A DNA stretch of 64,000 bases from Candidatus Accumulibacter sp. ACC003 (GTDB lineage: Bacteria; Pseudomonadota; Gammaproteobacteria; Burkholderiales; Rhodocyclaceae). Below, one piece after another: positions 55,601 to 63,448 of this stretch. The position numbers were made by a program, and so were the translations under genes. The notes beneath the pieces were generated by a model, which saw nothing but the letters and a program-made list of their open reading frames with translations, had not been told where the DNA came from and did no database searches. Numbering within the stretch: position 1 is the first letter of the stretch; each line of letters opens with the position of its first letter. The stretch spans positions 761,001 to 825,000 of the forward strand of contig NZ_CAJQTX010000001.1 in NCBI RefSeq assembly GCF_907163085.1. Direction: 5' to 3'.

Positions 55601-58387
55601 GAGACTGAAAAAAGCCTCGTACGGGAGACAGGCGATTTCGAAAACGACCTGCAAGAAGTGCCGGTAAGCCGAGTGGGCGATGCTTGCCAGGTGCTGCCTC
55701 AAGTGCACATCCTCCGGCTTGTGGAAGCTGTCGAGGATAGCCGCGCACAGGGAGGGAAGCAGCACGATGCCGATCACCGCCAGGGTCCACGACCACGCCG
55801 GCGCCAGGAGCGTCCATCCCGATAGCAACAGCAGCGTCAGCGCCGCGGGGACGAGGCTTCGCCGCAGGTTGTCGAAGAGCTTCCATTGCGACAGCATCGA
55901 CAGCGGATTCTTCCGCCGCGTGTTGCCGGCGCCGGCCGCCGCGCCCGGGACGCGCCTGCGCAACCACCCCGCCAGCTGCCAATCGCCGCGGATCCAGCGG
56001 TAGCGGCGGCTCACGTCGGCGCTATAGCGGGTCGGGTAATCCTCGTACAGGTGCACATCGCTCAACAGTCCCGCGCGGGCGTAGCACCCTTCAAGAAGAT
56101 CGTGACTAAGAATGCGATTCTCTGGGAAGCGCCCGCCCAGCGCTTGCTCGAAGGCATCGACGTCGTAGATTCCCTTGCCGATGAACGAGCCTTCGTCGAA
56201 TACGTCCTGGTAAACATCCGAGACGGCGCGCGTGTACGGGTCGATGCCCGGCTCGCCTCCATAGAGGCGCGCGTAGCGCGAGCGGTTCGTCCCCGGCAGG
56301 CCGATCGCCACGCGCGGCTGCAGGATGCCGTAGCCCTCGGTGACACGCTGCTTCGCTGTATCGTAGCCGGGGCGATTCAGCGGGTGCGCCATGGTAGCGA
56401 CGAATTGCCGCGCCGCATCCCGCGGCAGCCGCGTATCGGTGTCGAGCGTAAGCACGTACTTCACCGATGACAAAACCGCGCTATCACCGACGACGAGCGC
56501 AAAGCCATCCCCGGCGCCACCGCGCAGCAGTGCGTTCAACTCGGCCAGCTTGCCGCGCTTGCGCTCGTAACCCATCCACAGCTGGTCCTTGGGGTTCCAA
56601 CACCGCGGGCGATGGAAGAGGAAGAAGAGGTCGTTCCTGATTGTGACCCCGTCACCGCCGTACTTCTCGTTCAACTCGCCGATCCGCGTCCGCGCCAGGA
56701 GCAGCACCGATTCGTCGTCGGGGAGCGATTCCTGGCGAGCGTCACGAAAATCGGTCAACAGGCCGAAGTGCAGGCATTCGTCGCGATTCGCCAGAAACCT
56801 GACTTCCAGCGCCTCGATCAGATCCTCCACTCCCGCCGTACTGGTAAGCATCGTCGGGACCACGACCAGCGTGCGTGCCTGCGCCGGAATGCCCTCAGTG
56901 AAATCCATTCTGGGCAGAGCATGCGGAACAACCAGCAGGGTCGCCAACCAGTTCACCAGCGCGATTCCCAGCTGACTTGCGGCCAGCAGCGAGAGGATGC
57001 CGATTGGCAGCAGCAGCCAGTCAGGTGTACCCGCGGCAAACGCCTGCGCCAGAAAACTTGCCGCGACGATTGCCGTGATCAGCGTAATGCCGCCCAGGAA
57101 TACGAGTAGTGGGAAGCGGCCTGCCGTCTTGCGCAAGGCTTCGGCGCCGGAAAGGCGAACTTGCACTGCCCGTTCGAGTTGTGGCAGGCCCTGGTCGATC
57201 AGGTAATAGCCGACGTGCCCGGCATGATCGCCAGTGCCGGTGCCGGCAGCGATCGCCGCTGCACTAATCGACGCCAGCTCGATCGCCTTGCGGGCTACCT
57301 CGCCCTCGGATAGCCCGCCCTTCTTAGCCATCCGCTCGATGGCATGGCGGTATCGATCACGGGTGACAAAATCCATCCGGCCATAGACGCCGCCTGGATC
57401 CTCATTAAGCGTGCTCTCGACAACGCTTTGGGTCTCTACGAATGTGCGCCAGTCGGTCGCGCCGAGAACCCGGAGACTGCCGATACTGTTAGCGATGGAG
57501 ACCTGATCGGTGGCCTGCTGCTGGTTCTCGGATTGCACGAGGTGTTCGATTGTCAGACCCGATTCCGCCAGGCGCTGCTCGATCCAGGTCAAGGGCAGCG
57601 CCAGAGTGGGACCGCGTCCCTGCAAGCGCCGCGCGAGCTCGGCAACGAAGCCGCCGACCATCGGCGGATCCGAGGTCGCCATGTCGGCGATCACCTGAAT
57701 CAGACTCTTGGGATCACTGACGGCCGTCTCCACCATCAGGTCTGCCCAGGTAGCCGCCAGGTTACGCTCCGCCCAGCTGGCCGCGATGCGCACGCCGACG
57801 CGACGCAGATTCTCGATCACTGCCAGCCGCAGCATGATCGGGATTGCCCACAACTCGCCCAGTTTCAGCGGGCTAACGTTCTGGTAGGCCGCCACGAAGC
57901 CGCCGAGACTTTCGATATCGACACGCCCGTCGCCGTGCGCAATGGTCTCCAGCGCGATGTCGTACACCCGCGGACGCCCGGCCGACGGCCCATGCGCCAG
58001 GCGCGGGAGTTCAGCGCTATAGCCCTTTGGCAAATGCCGCTTGGCCGTGCTGATCTGCTCCTCGATGAGATAGAAATTGTCGAGCAGCCATTCTCCGGCC
58101 GGCATCATCCGGCGGCTCTCCGTGGCCGCCGTCGTCAACAGCTGGCAGATGCCGACCAGTGTGCTTTCGTTGTCTGCCAGCCGAGCCAGGAGTCGCTCCG
58201 GCGCCTGCGCGGGAGTCAGCTTGTGCGAGGCCGCGAGCACCGCGCCGTGCAGCGCCATTTGATCGGCGCTGTACAACTCGGAGCGAAATGGGGGTTCCGC
58301 GTCGGGTAAGATCGGAGGGCCCCCGCCACCGCGAAGCCGGGCCATCAATGGCCGAAAGTAGCTGCTGCTCTTGCTGTCGAGGTTCAC
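49640..58387 (-). CDS. ndvB: cyclic beta-1,2-glucan synthase (GT84-GH94)
   Basis: A 2915-aa multidomain inner-membrane enzyme of the NdvB/ChvB/Cgs type, which primes, elongates, trims and cyclises beta-1,2-glucan. After a 400-residue N-terminal part come TM segments near residues 430-500 and a GT-A domain with LTLDTDTRLP (metal DxD) and YRWIRGDWQ (QxxRW-like). Further TM helices, a glucoamylase-like domain (around 1050-1450; YEFLYDKARHL-like and WGMSESGYN) and two GH94-type repeats follow, the last with the phosphorylase site GSGDWNDGMNLVG. GTG at 58387 is preceded by AAAGGA; the frame is open to 58492 but would overlap the upstream permease gene. Cyclic glucans act in osmotic adaptation and host or floc interaction. 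Confidence 0.93.
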   Translation of the reverse strand: MNLDSKSSSYFRPLMARLRGGGGPPILPDAEPPFRSELYSADQMALHGAVLAASHKLTPAQAPERLLARLADNESTLVGICQLLTTAATESRRMMPAGEWLLDNFYLIEEQISTAKRHLPKGYSAELPRLAHGPSAGRPRVYDIALETIAHGDGRVDIESLGGFVAAYQNVSPLKLGELWAIPIMLRLAVIENLRRVGVRIAASWAERNLAATWADLMVETAVSDPKSLIQVIADMATSDPPMVGGFVAELARRLQGRGPTLALPLTWIEQRLAESGLTIEHLVQSENQQQATDQVSIANSIGSLRVLGATDWRTFVETQSVVESTLNEDPGGVYGRMDFVTRDRYRHAIERMAKKGGLSEGEVARKAIELASISAAAIAAGTGTGDHAGHVGYYLIDQGLPQLERAVQVRLSGAEALRKTAGRFPLLVFLGGITLITAIVAASFLAQAFAAGTPDWLLLPIGILSLLAASQLGIALVNWLATLLVVPHALPRMDFTEGIPAQARTLVVVPTMLTSTAGVEDLIEALEVRFLANRDECLHFGLLTDFRDARQESLPDDESVLLLARTRIGELNEKYGGDGVTIRNDLFFLFHRPRCWNPKDQLWMGYERKRGKLAELNALLRGGAGDGFALVVGDSAVLSSVKYVLTLDTDTRLPRDAARQFVATMAHPLNRPGYDTAKQRVTEGYGILQPRVAIGLPGTNRSRYARLYGGEPGIDPYTRAVSDVYQDVFDEGSFIGKGIYDVDAFEQALGGRFPENRILSHDLLEGCYARAGLLSDVHLYEDYPTRYSADVSRRYRWIRGDWQLAGWLRRRVPGAAAGAGNTRRKNPLSMLSQWKLFDNLRRSLVPAALTLLLLSGWTLLAPAWSWTLAVIGIVLLPSLCAAILDSFHKPEDVHLRQHLASIAHSAYRHFLQVVFEIACLPYEAFFSLDAITRTAWRMLVTRARLLEWNPSGEADRESGERDAGTLSASFRAMWFAPAFAATAAIYLAASRPVVLVVAGPILLLWFASPLIAWWVSRPLARRKATLSVEQTLFLGALSRRTWAFFEHFVGPDDHWLPPDNIQEYRVVSVAHRTSPTNIGLALLANLSAYDFGYLVTGKVLERTANTLCTMDALERYRGHFYNWYDTQTLRPLQPLYISTVDSGNLAGHLLTLHAGLLALADDKILPARLFEGLGDTLRILLDDADAATVEQAKAFRNELESAAAAPPGSLAAARSLLERLATSAAELAARVAESPDGGKNSAPERYGKGRDEAWAKALTRQCSEALDELSFLAPWQSQRSVQGEEAFAAIVGIPTLRELAVAGSAQAAARMAAIERLARQCLQLARMEYDFLYDKARHLLRIGYNVGEHREDAGYYDLLASEARLCNFVAIAQGQVPQESWFALGRLLTGTGSEPALLSWSGSMFEYLMPLLVMPTYDHTLLDQTCKAAVARQIEYGRQRGVPWGMSESGYNTVDVYLNYQYRAFGVPGLGLKRGLADDLVIAPYASVLALMVAPEQACLNLQRLAAEGFTGKFGFFEAIDYTPARQRRGQSHVVVRSFMAHHQGMSLLALAYLLLEQPMQRRFQSEPLFQAVMLLLQERIPKATTLFAHTAKLAMVRSPSAAAETPIRVFSSPDTPVPEVQLLSNGRYHVMLTHAGGGYSRWKDLAVTRWREDPTGDHWGTFCYVRDAHSGAFWSTGYQPTRRRPQHYEAIFSEGRAEFRRRDSLTASDAADNGQFETHTEIIVSAEDDIELRRVRITNRSRQRRLIDVTSYTEVVIAPPAADALHPAFSNLFVQTEILRECGAILCTRRPRSLGEQAPWMFHLMTAHGADIGEVSYETDRLRFIGRGRSAAAPLAMSEPGALSGGEGSVLDPIVAIRCSLTLDPEQTATIDMVSGIASSRDMALSLIEKYQDRQLSSRVFDLTWTHSQVVLRQLNASEADAQLYARLASSVIYANASLRADATVLNTNRRGQSGLWGYGISGDLPIVLLQIGNAANIDLVRQLVQAHAYWRLKGLAVDLVIWNDDHAGYRQRLQEQIMGFIASGIEASVIDRPGGIFVRPAEQISSEDRILLQSVARAVITDGRGSLAEQLDHHRLAGPRVPRLLASRAHRSDEQAATTGADATPRGDLIVFNGLGGFTPDGREYVITLKPGQVTPAPWVNVLANPGFGAIVSESGVGYTWSENAHEFRLTPWHNDPVCDASGEALYLRDEESGHFWSPTPLPVRAAAPYVSRHGFGYSVFEHCSGGIRSELWIYVAIDAAVKFSVLKVRNESGRPRRLSATGYVDWVLGDLPAKTAMHVTTAIDPRSGALFARNPYSAEFADRLAFFDVDEATRSVSGDRTEFLGRNGTLRDPAAMQRTHLSGKVGAGLDPCGAIQVGFGLADGEEREIVFRLGVGRNADDAGALVQRCRGALAARSALEAVWQYWKHTLGAVQVETPDASLNVLSNGWLIYQTLACRVWARSGYYQSGGAFGFRDQLQDVMALVHAEPGLVREQLLLHASRQFVEGDVQHWWHPPSGRGVRTHCSDDYLWLPLAVCRYVSCSGDTGVLDEQVHFLEGRPVNAGDDSYYDLPGHSAEVASLYEHCVRAVRHGLRFGEHGLPLIGSGDWNDGMNLVGIAGKGESVWLGFFLCDVLGQFSALARVRGDAAVAERCEEEGVRLRRDLERHGWDGEWYRRGYFDDGTPLGSASNAECQLDSISQSWSVLSGAGDARRSQMAMQAVDERLVRREHALVQLLDPPFDKSHLDPGYIRGYVPGVRENGGQYTHAAIWTAMAFAALGDARRAWELTAMINPVNHATSPADIATYKVEPYVMAADVYARAPHTGRGGWSWYSGSAGWMYRLIVESLLGLRLEGDTLKFAPCLPASWQAFKIHYRYRETVYHITVSQERGEQPGGRVQMSVTVDGEQRNDQKIPLADDHREHLVEVRLRAG

Positions 58388-58448
58388 TTCAAGGGGTCCT
58401 TTTCTGAATACATAATCGCCATGCAGCGCAGCGAGGAATGTGTGCCGC

Positions 58449-59672
58449 CTACTCTCCCAATAGTTCGGCGATCGCCTCGAGTTGCTCCACATGCTGAGCC
58501 ACCACTTTCACGATGACCGTGATCGGGATGCTCAGCAGCATTCCCCAGATGCCCCACAGCCACGCCCAGAAAAGCAGCGAGACGAATACCGCGGCGGTGT
58601 TCATCTTGGCGATGCGGCCCGTCATCCAGGTGGTGACGAAGGTTCCGACGAAGGTGGCGACGGCCAAGGAAGCACCCGCGGGCAGCAGCGCCATCGAGAG
58701 AGCGTCGAACTGCATGAAGGCGGCCATGCCGATGGCGGCGGCGGTAACGGCTGGACCGAAGTAGGGGATAACGTGCAGCAGGCCCGCGGCGACGGCCCAG
58801 GCGCCGGCATTCTCGAGGCCGATCCAACGCAGTGCGAGCCAGGTCAGCAGCGCCACCAGCACGTTCGTCGCCAGGAGCATGGACATGTAGCGCTGGACGG
58901 ATTCGTTGATGTCATCGAGGATGCGAACGGTGATCTTCCTGTTCGAAAACGTCGGACCCGTGAGGCGCACCAGCTTCCTCTTGTAGGTGTCGCCTGAAAG
59001 CAAGAGAAAGAAAGTCAGGAAGAGCACCATCGACGCCTGGCCGAGCAGCCCCACGGCGCCCACGGAATTCGCCCAAAGAAAGTCGCCGAGTTTGAAGCCG
59101 GGCGTGTCGATGACGACGCGCGTCACTGGCCGTTTGGGCGTTGAATCAATCCCGGCCGCCTGGCTGGTCGCCTTTTCGATCTCGCTGGCAGCCGTTTGTA
59201 CCTTCTGCATGGTACTGGTCTGGCCCTTGCGTACACTGGCGAGGCCGGTCGATACCTTGTTCACCGCCTCCGGTACCTGATCGAGGATGGTTTGAAACTG
59301 CCCGCGCAAGGAGTAGGCCCCGAGGATGAGCGAGCAGACGACAGCCGCCATCACGACAGTGGTCCCGACAACGCGCGGCACCCTGATCTGTTCCAGCCAG
59401 ACAACCAGAGGATTCAGGGTGTAGGCAAAGAGCAGCCCGAGCAACAGGGTGATGACAAAGATCTGTGCCCATTCCAAGGCGAAGACCACGGCTATCGTGG
59501 CCAGGACGGCCAGCGCCACGTTCTGGGCGCCTGGCCCGAGACGAAGCGTTGGCAGAGTCGCGGCGGTCTCGCCGGCCGGGGACTGCGCATCGCGATGCTC
59601 GGTGGATTGCGGCGCTGGCAAGGGCAAAGGCATCGCTTCTTCGCCGGCTGCGGCGGGTGATTGGCGGATCAT
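58449..59672 (-). CDS. AI-2E/PerM-family permease
   Basis: A 407-aa membrane protein of the AI-2E transporter (UPF0118) family with about eight TM helices: two early (FALEWAQIFVITLLLGLLFAY, VVGTTVVMAAVVCSLILGAY), a cytoplasmic/periplasmic helical loop with GQTSTMQKVQTAASEIEKA, then the conserved HVIPYFGPAVTAAAIGM and WGIWGMLLSIPITVIVK. An N-terminal extension of about 45 Pro/Ala-rich residues is unusual. It is 61 bases upstream of the glucan synthase gene and probably cotranscribed. Substrate in this context is unknown; family members export diverse small molecules or ions. Confidence 0.9.
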   Translation of the reverse strand: MIRQSPAAAGEEAMPLPLPAPQSTEHRDAQSPAGETAATLPTLRLGPGAQNVALAVLATIAVVFALEWAQIFVITLLLGLLFAYTLNPLVVWLEQIRVPRVVGTTVVMAAVVCSLILGAYSLRGQFQTILDQVPEAVNKVSTGLASVRKGQTSTMQKVQTAASEIEKATSQAAGIDSTPKRPVTRVVIDTPGFKLGDFLWANSVGAVGLLGQASMVLFLTFFLLLSGDTYKRKLVRLTGPTFSNRKITVRILDDINESVQRYMSMLLATNVLVALLTWLALRWIGLENAGAWAVAAGLLHVIPYFGPAVTAAAIGMAAFMQFDALSMALLPAGASLAVATFVGTFVTTWMTGRIAKMNTAAVFVSLLFWAWLWGIWGMLLSIPITVIVKVVAQHVEQLEAIAELLGE

Positions 59673-59783
59673 CGCAGGCTATTCCCGCAGCGCCCTGGCT
59701 GCGTAAGCTCTTGCGATCGAGGCAGGCGGTTCACGGCCACCACCGAATGGAAGTATCCGGCGCTTGCCGCGAATCGCCATCGC

Positions 59784-60098
59784 TCACTTGACCCGCATGT
59801 CGTTTTTGACCGAGGTGACACCGGCGACCGTACGGGTCACCGCAACCGCCTTGGTGATCGCCGCCTGCGAACCCACGAAGCCGCTCAGTTGGACCGCGCC
59901 CTTGAAGGTCTCGACGTTGATCTCGGCGGACTTCAGGCTCGGCTCGTTGAATATGACGGCCTTCACCTTGGTGGTGATGACGCTGTCGTCCACATACTCG
60001 CCGGTCCCCTCCTGCTTCGAGGTCGACGCACAACCCGCGGCGGCAACCAGCGTGACAGCCAGGAACAGCGCAGAAAGATACTTGCCAAGTGTTTTCAT
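59784..60098 (-). CDS. BON-domain lipoprotein
   Basis: A 104-aa protein with a lipoprotein signal (VTLVAAAGC lipobox near residue 23) and one BON domain (DSVITTKVKAVIFNEPSLKS, VQLSGFVGSQAAITKAVAV, VTSVKNDMRVK). BON lipoproteins (OsmY/DolP-like) bind phospholipid and support outer-membrane integrity and osmotic response. It lies 111 bases upstream of the permease gene in the same direction. Confidence 0.93.
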   Translation of the reverse strand: MKTLGKYLSALFLAVTLVAAAGCASTSKQEGTGEYVDDSVITTKVKAVIFNEPSLKSAEINVETFKGAVQLSGFVGSQAAITKAVAVTRTVAGVTSVKNDMRVK

Positions 60099-60194
60099 GA
60101 TTGATTCTCCAGATTGAGGTTAAAGAGGACTTCCATATTCCGGCTGTCGATCGATACGCCGAGATCGACACCCGTTCGTGCTCGGCACTTCGGC

Positions 60195-60449
60195 CTAGCG
60201 AACGCCGCGCGAAACGGCGTGGTACAGCAGAAGCAGAACGCTTGCTCCGACGACGGCCACAAAGAGGCTGTAGAGGTTGAATCCGCCGACGCCGGCTATC
60301 CCGAAGGTATTGAAGAGCCAGCCGCCGATGACCGCGCCGACCACTCCGAGAACGATGTCCATGACAGCACCCTGCCCGCTGCCGCTAACTATCTTGCTGG
60401 CGATGAAGCCGGCGATGAGGCCAAGTACGATCCATGCGATTAAGGACAT
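60195..60449 (-). CDS. GlsB/YeaQ/YmgE-family stress membrane protein
   Basis: An 84-aa small membrane protein with three hydrophobic segments (LIAWIVLGLIAGFIASKIV, VLGVVGAVIGGWLF, LYSLFVAVVGASVLLLLYHAV) and the family motif GSGQGAVMDIVLGVVGA. It belongs to the transglycosylase-associated/YeaQ family, often induced by stress. It completes an envelope/osmotic group with the BON lipoprotein, permease and glucan synthase, all leftward. Confidence 0.93.
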   Translation of the reverse strand: MSLIAWIVLGLIAGFIASKIVSGSGQGAVMDIVLGVVGAVIGGWLFNTFGIAGVGGFNLYSLFVAVVGASVLLLLYHAVSRGVR

Positions 60450-60943
60450 GCTTGCCTCCAGTATTTGCAGCTGTCGGGCCTCAGCATTTTCAGCATTAGG
60501 CGGCAGGGCCCAACAATCGCTGCCGCATTTTCAGCACCGCTCGCGCCTGCCAGCCGTGCAAGCGCATAAGGGCGTCGCCCGGACGACACGCGAAGCTGAC
60601 GGTGAGCGACTCGCACAACCGTGTCCAATGCGCAACGGCAGCATATTCACAAGGACACACATGGTCTGTACGGTGGCGCACATTGTTCAGTTCAAGAGGT
60701 CAGCACTTTCGAGTGCAGCGGCTGGTGGTGTCACGCAAATGAGGCAAACGGGCCGTCCGCCGCGCCGGGTGTGAGACTTCAGCGCTCTGATCGCTGATCG
60801 GGCCGACCGGGCGGGACGAGCACAGGCGCTGAGCGGGCCGGAATTCGGATGACTATGCAGGGGTTCCCGGGTCCAAATGCGTGCTGGACGCGGCTTGATG
60901 AAGGCTCACATAGTCTCGTCGGTGCCGTCGGATTTCCTATCCG
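60450..60943. other. intergenic region
   Basis: Just under 500 bases between the GlsB-type gene and the end of the split rhodanese gene. No frame on either strand has a recognisable domain. The sequence near 60450-60560 should contain the promoter of the leftward stress group. I see nothing else. Confidence 0.45.
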
Positions 60944-61072
60944 TCATTGCTTGCTCTTGATGTCCTGCGTTTCGCTCACAATCGGAAGTTCTGGACGGGC
61001 AGCCCATTGCGTCCATCCGGCATCGTACCATCGGACATTCGCATACCCCAGCAGGCGCTTCAGTACGAAGTA
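60944..61072 (-). pseudogene. rhodanese-type sulfurtransferase, C-terminal 42 codons
   Basis: The fragment reads YFVLKRLLGYANVRWYDAGW, then TQWAARPELPIVSE, the normal end of a thiosulfate sulfurtransferase, and stops at 60944-60946. It is cut from the rest of the gene by the second copy of the 2376-bp IS. The AAGTA duplication at 61068-61072 forms its first codons. It joins in frame to GHQASQTYF at 63449. Confidence 0.93.
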
Positions 61073-63448
61073 CAGATTTCCTGATCCCGGCCGGGAATGT
61101 AGGTAGAATTCCGGAATTGCACGTGGCACTTTATTTTGACGGCCATGATTTTCTTATGGCATAAACCAAGCTTCGCTAGGAGTGCAAGGAGGAGCAGACG
61201 TTGAGGCAATCGTGGCTTCCAGGGTTTCCGGATGGTGCGCAGAAAGTGGGAGAAGGGTTGGCGATTCTGGAGAAGGATGGCCAAGCGATCTACTTTGTTG
61301 GGGGAGACAATTACTTCTCGCACCCCGTAGGAGACGACGCTGGCCGCAGGTTCGCTCTGACCAGCCTGATGGAGAACGGGCACGTCAAGGCGGTCGAACT
61401 GGAAAGGCCACCGCTGTGCATCCCGCACCGCACGCTGATGAACTGGGTGGGACAAAGCCGCAAAGCCGGGCCATCGTCTTTCTTTCGACCGGCGGCGGCG
61501 AGCCGGCCGCGGATCATGACGCCGGACAAGAGTGCCGAATGCGCGCGGCTGTTGAGCGAGGGAAAGCGTCCTGCCGAAGTGGCACGGCAGGTGGGCGTCC
61601 AGGAGTCGACGCTGCGCAAGGCGATCCGGCGCCAGGGCGTGCCGCAGTTGGCCGCCTTGCCGCAAGAGGCAGGGGAGTTGGAAGCGGCGAGCACCAAGAG
61701 TGAGCGCAGCCGGGCGGATGCGGAAGCCGCCGCGGGGATGGGCACCGCCTGCACGCGCGCCGACGAGCGGATCCAAACGGCGCTGGGATTGGCGACCGGT
61801 GCGACGACGCGCTTCGAAGCGAGCCACGATGTGGCGATGGGGGGGCTGTTGGCCGGCTTGCCGGCCTTGTGCGCGAACGGGCTACTGACCGGCCTGGATC
61901 GCCATCTCAAGCTGCCCCGGGGATTCTACAGCGCCTTGCACATCCTTCTCGTCCTCGGCTTCATGGCCCTGGGGCGAATCAAGCGGCCGGAACATCTGCG
62001 ACAAACCTCGCCCGGAGAACTCGGCAAAGTCATCGGCCTGGACCGGGTACCGGAAGTCCGCACCCTGCGGGAAAAGGTCCATCTGCTGGCCAAGACGGGT
62101 GACCCGGCAGCCTGGATGCGGGATCTCGCGAAGCTCTGGATGGAAAGCGAGCCAGAAGAAGCGGGTTACCTGTATGTCGATGGTCATGTTCGGGTGTATC
62201 ACGGCGAGCAGGCCAGGCTGTCGAAGCGCTACGTCTCGCGCGAACGCCTGTGCCTGCGGGGCACCACCGACTACTGGGTTAACGATGCCCTGGGTCGCCC
62301 GTTCTTTGTGGTTTCGCAGCCGCTCAATGACGGACTCGCCGAGACCCTGCTCAAGGACATCGTCCCCCAACTGCTGGAGATTGTCCCGGGACAGCCGACG
62401 CCGGCCGAACTGGACGCCGACCCGACCCTGCACCGGTTTGTCATGGTCTTCGATCGGGAAGGGGCCACCCAGAGTCTCCTCGGCAGACTCTGGAAACAGC
62501 GCATCGGCGCACTGACCTACCGCAAGAACGTCAAGGACCTCTGGTCCGAAGAGGTGTTTCAGGAACAGGAAGTCCATCTGCCGGCAGGCGGCAGCACCGG
62601 GATGAAACTCGCCATGCGCGAAACCCGACTCGGCACAGGCGATGGCAGCCTGGCCGTGAGCGAAGTTCGTCGGCTGACCCAGACGGGACATCAAACAGCC
62701 GTGATCACGACCGCCCGGCAACTCGGAAACACCACCATCGCTGGGCGGATGTTCGCCCGTTGGTGCCAGGAAAACTACTTCGCGTACATGATGGAACATT
62801 ATGATATTGATGGGCTTATCGAGTACGGAGACGAATCTCTTCCCGGCACTCACCAGGTCGTTAACCCCCGCTGGCGGGAACTCGACAAGGCCGTCAGGCA
62901 AACCCGCCAGAGCGAAAGAAAACTGCAGGCCGCAATCGCCAGGACGGCCTTGAACGACGGCGGCGAAATCCAGAAAAACGCCGAGTCTGTCGAAGCACTG
63001 CAGGCCGTTCAGGAGGAGCTCAAGCGACTTTGCGCGGCGCGCAAGGCAAGCCCCCGAAAGGTGACGATCGACAGTCTGCCCGAGGCCGAGCGACCGACCC
63101 AACTGCCGCCGCTGAACAAGATGCTCTGCGATACCGTGAAAATGGTCGCCTACCGGGCCGAGACCGCCATGGTGGCGCTATTGCGCCGCCACTTGAAGAA
63201 GGAGGACGACGCACGTGCGCTCATTCGCGAATTGTTCGTTTCTTCCGCTGACATCGAACCGAACGCGCTAGCCAACACCCTGACCATCAAAATTCACCGG
63301 ATGGCCAGCCCAGCTCATGATCGCGCTATCGCCGCGCTCCTCGAGAAACTCACCCTGCAAGATTTTCCGCATCCGGAAACCGGGGCAAGAATGACCTTCA
63401 CTCTTGTCTGAAGTGCCAACCCGGTTTCCTCCGAGATCAGGAAATCTG
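61073..63448 (+). mobile_element. 2376-bp insertion sequence, copy 2 (inside rhodanese gene)
   Basis: It has the same ends as copy 1 (CAGATTTCCTGATCcCGG and, inverted, CAGATTTCCTGATCtCGG) and exactly the same length. The 5-bp duplication is AAGTA at 61068-61072 and 63449-63453. Two palindromes lie in the left leader, AATTCCGGAATT at 61107-61118 and CCCGGCCGGG near 61086, and may serve as transposase or repressor sites. Near-identity with copy 1 implies recent transposition. Confidence 0.95.
61201..63411 (+). CDS. DDE transposase of the 2376-bp IS, copy 2
   Basis: A 736-aa protein, the same as copy 1 except SLPEAERP and ALLEKLTL. The TTG start at 61201 is well supported by AAGGAGGA 8-15 bases upstream. 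The whole frame is intact from the leader to 37 bases before the right inverted repeat, so the element is probably active. Family assignment is open: the DDE residues are spaced as in IS4-like enzymes, but the N-terminal HTH part and the long coiled coil make it larger than usual. Confidence 0.85.
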   Translation: MRQSWLPGFPDGAQKVGEGLAILEKDGQAIYFVGGDNYFSHPVGDDAGRRFALTSLMENGHVKAVELERPPLCIPHRTLMNWVGQSRKAGPSSFFRPAAASRPRIMTPDKSAECARLLSEGKRPAEVARQVGVQESTLRKAIRRQGVPQLAALPQEAGELEAASTKSERSRADAEAAAGMGTACTRADERIQTALGLATGATTRFEASHDVAMGGLLAGLPALCANGLLTGLDRHLKLPRGFYSALHILLVLGFMALGRIKRPEHLRQTSPGELGKVIGLDRVPEVRTLREKVHLLAKTGDPAAWMRDLAKLWMESEPEEAGYLYVDGHVRVYHGEQARLSKRYVSRERLCLRGTTDYWVNDALGRPFFVVSQPLNDGLAETLLKDIVPQLLEIVPGQPTPAELDADPTLHRFVMVFDREGATQSLLGRLWKQRIGALTYRKNVKDLWSEEVFQEQEVHLPAGGSTGMKLAMRETRLGTGDGSLAVSEVRRLTQTGHQTAVITTARQLGNTTIAGRMFARWCQENYFAYMMEHYDIDGLIEYGDESLPGTHQVVNPRWRELDKAVRQTRQSERKLQAAIARTALNDGGEIQKNAESVEALQAVQEELKRLCAARKASPRKVTIDSLPEAERPTQLPPLNKMLCDTVKMVAYRAETAMVALLRRHLKKEDDARALIRELFVSSADIEPNALANTLTIKIHRMASPAHDRAIAALLEKLTLQDFPHPETGARMTFTLV

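Noticed and set aside
58388-58492. Upstream 35-codon extension of the glucan synthase
   Set aside because: It overlaps the end of the permease gene; GTG 58387 has AAAGGA at good distance and avoids the overlap.
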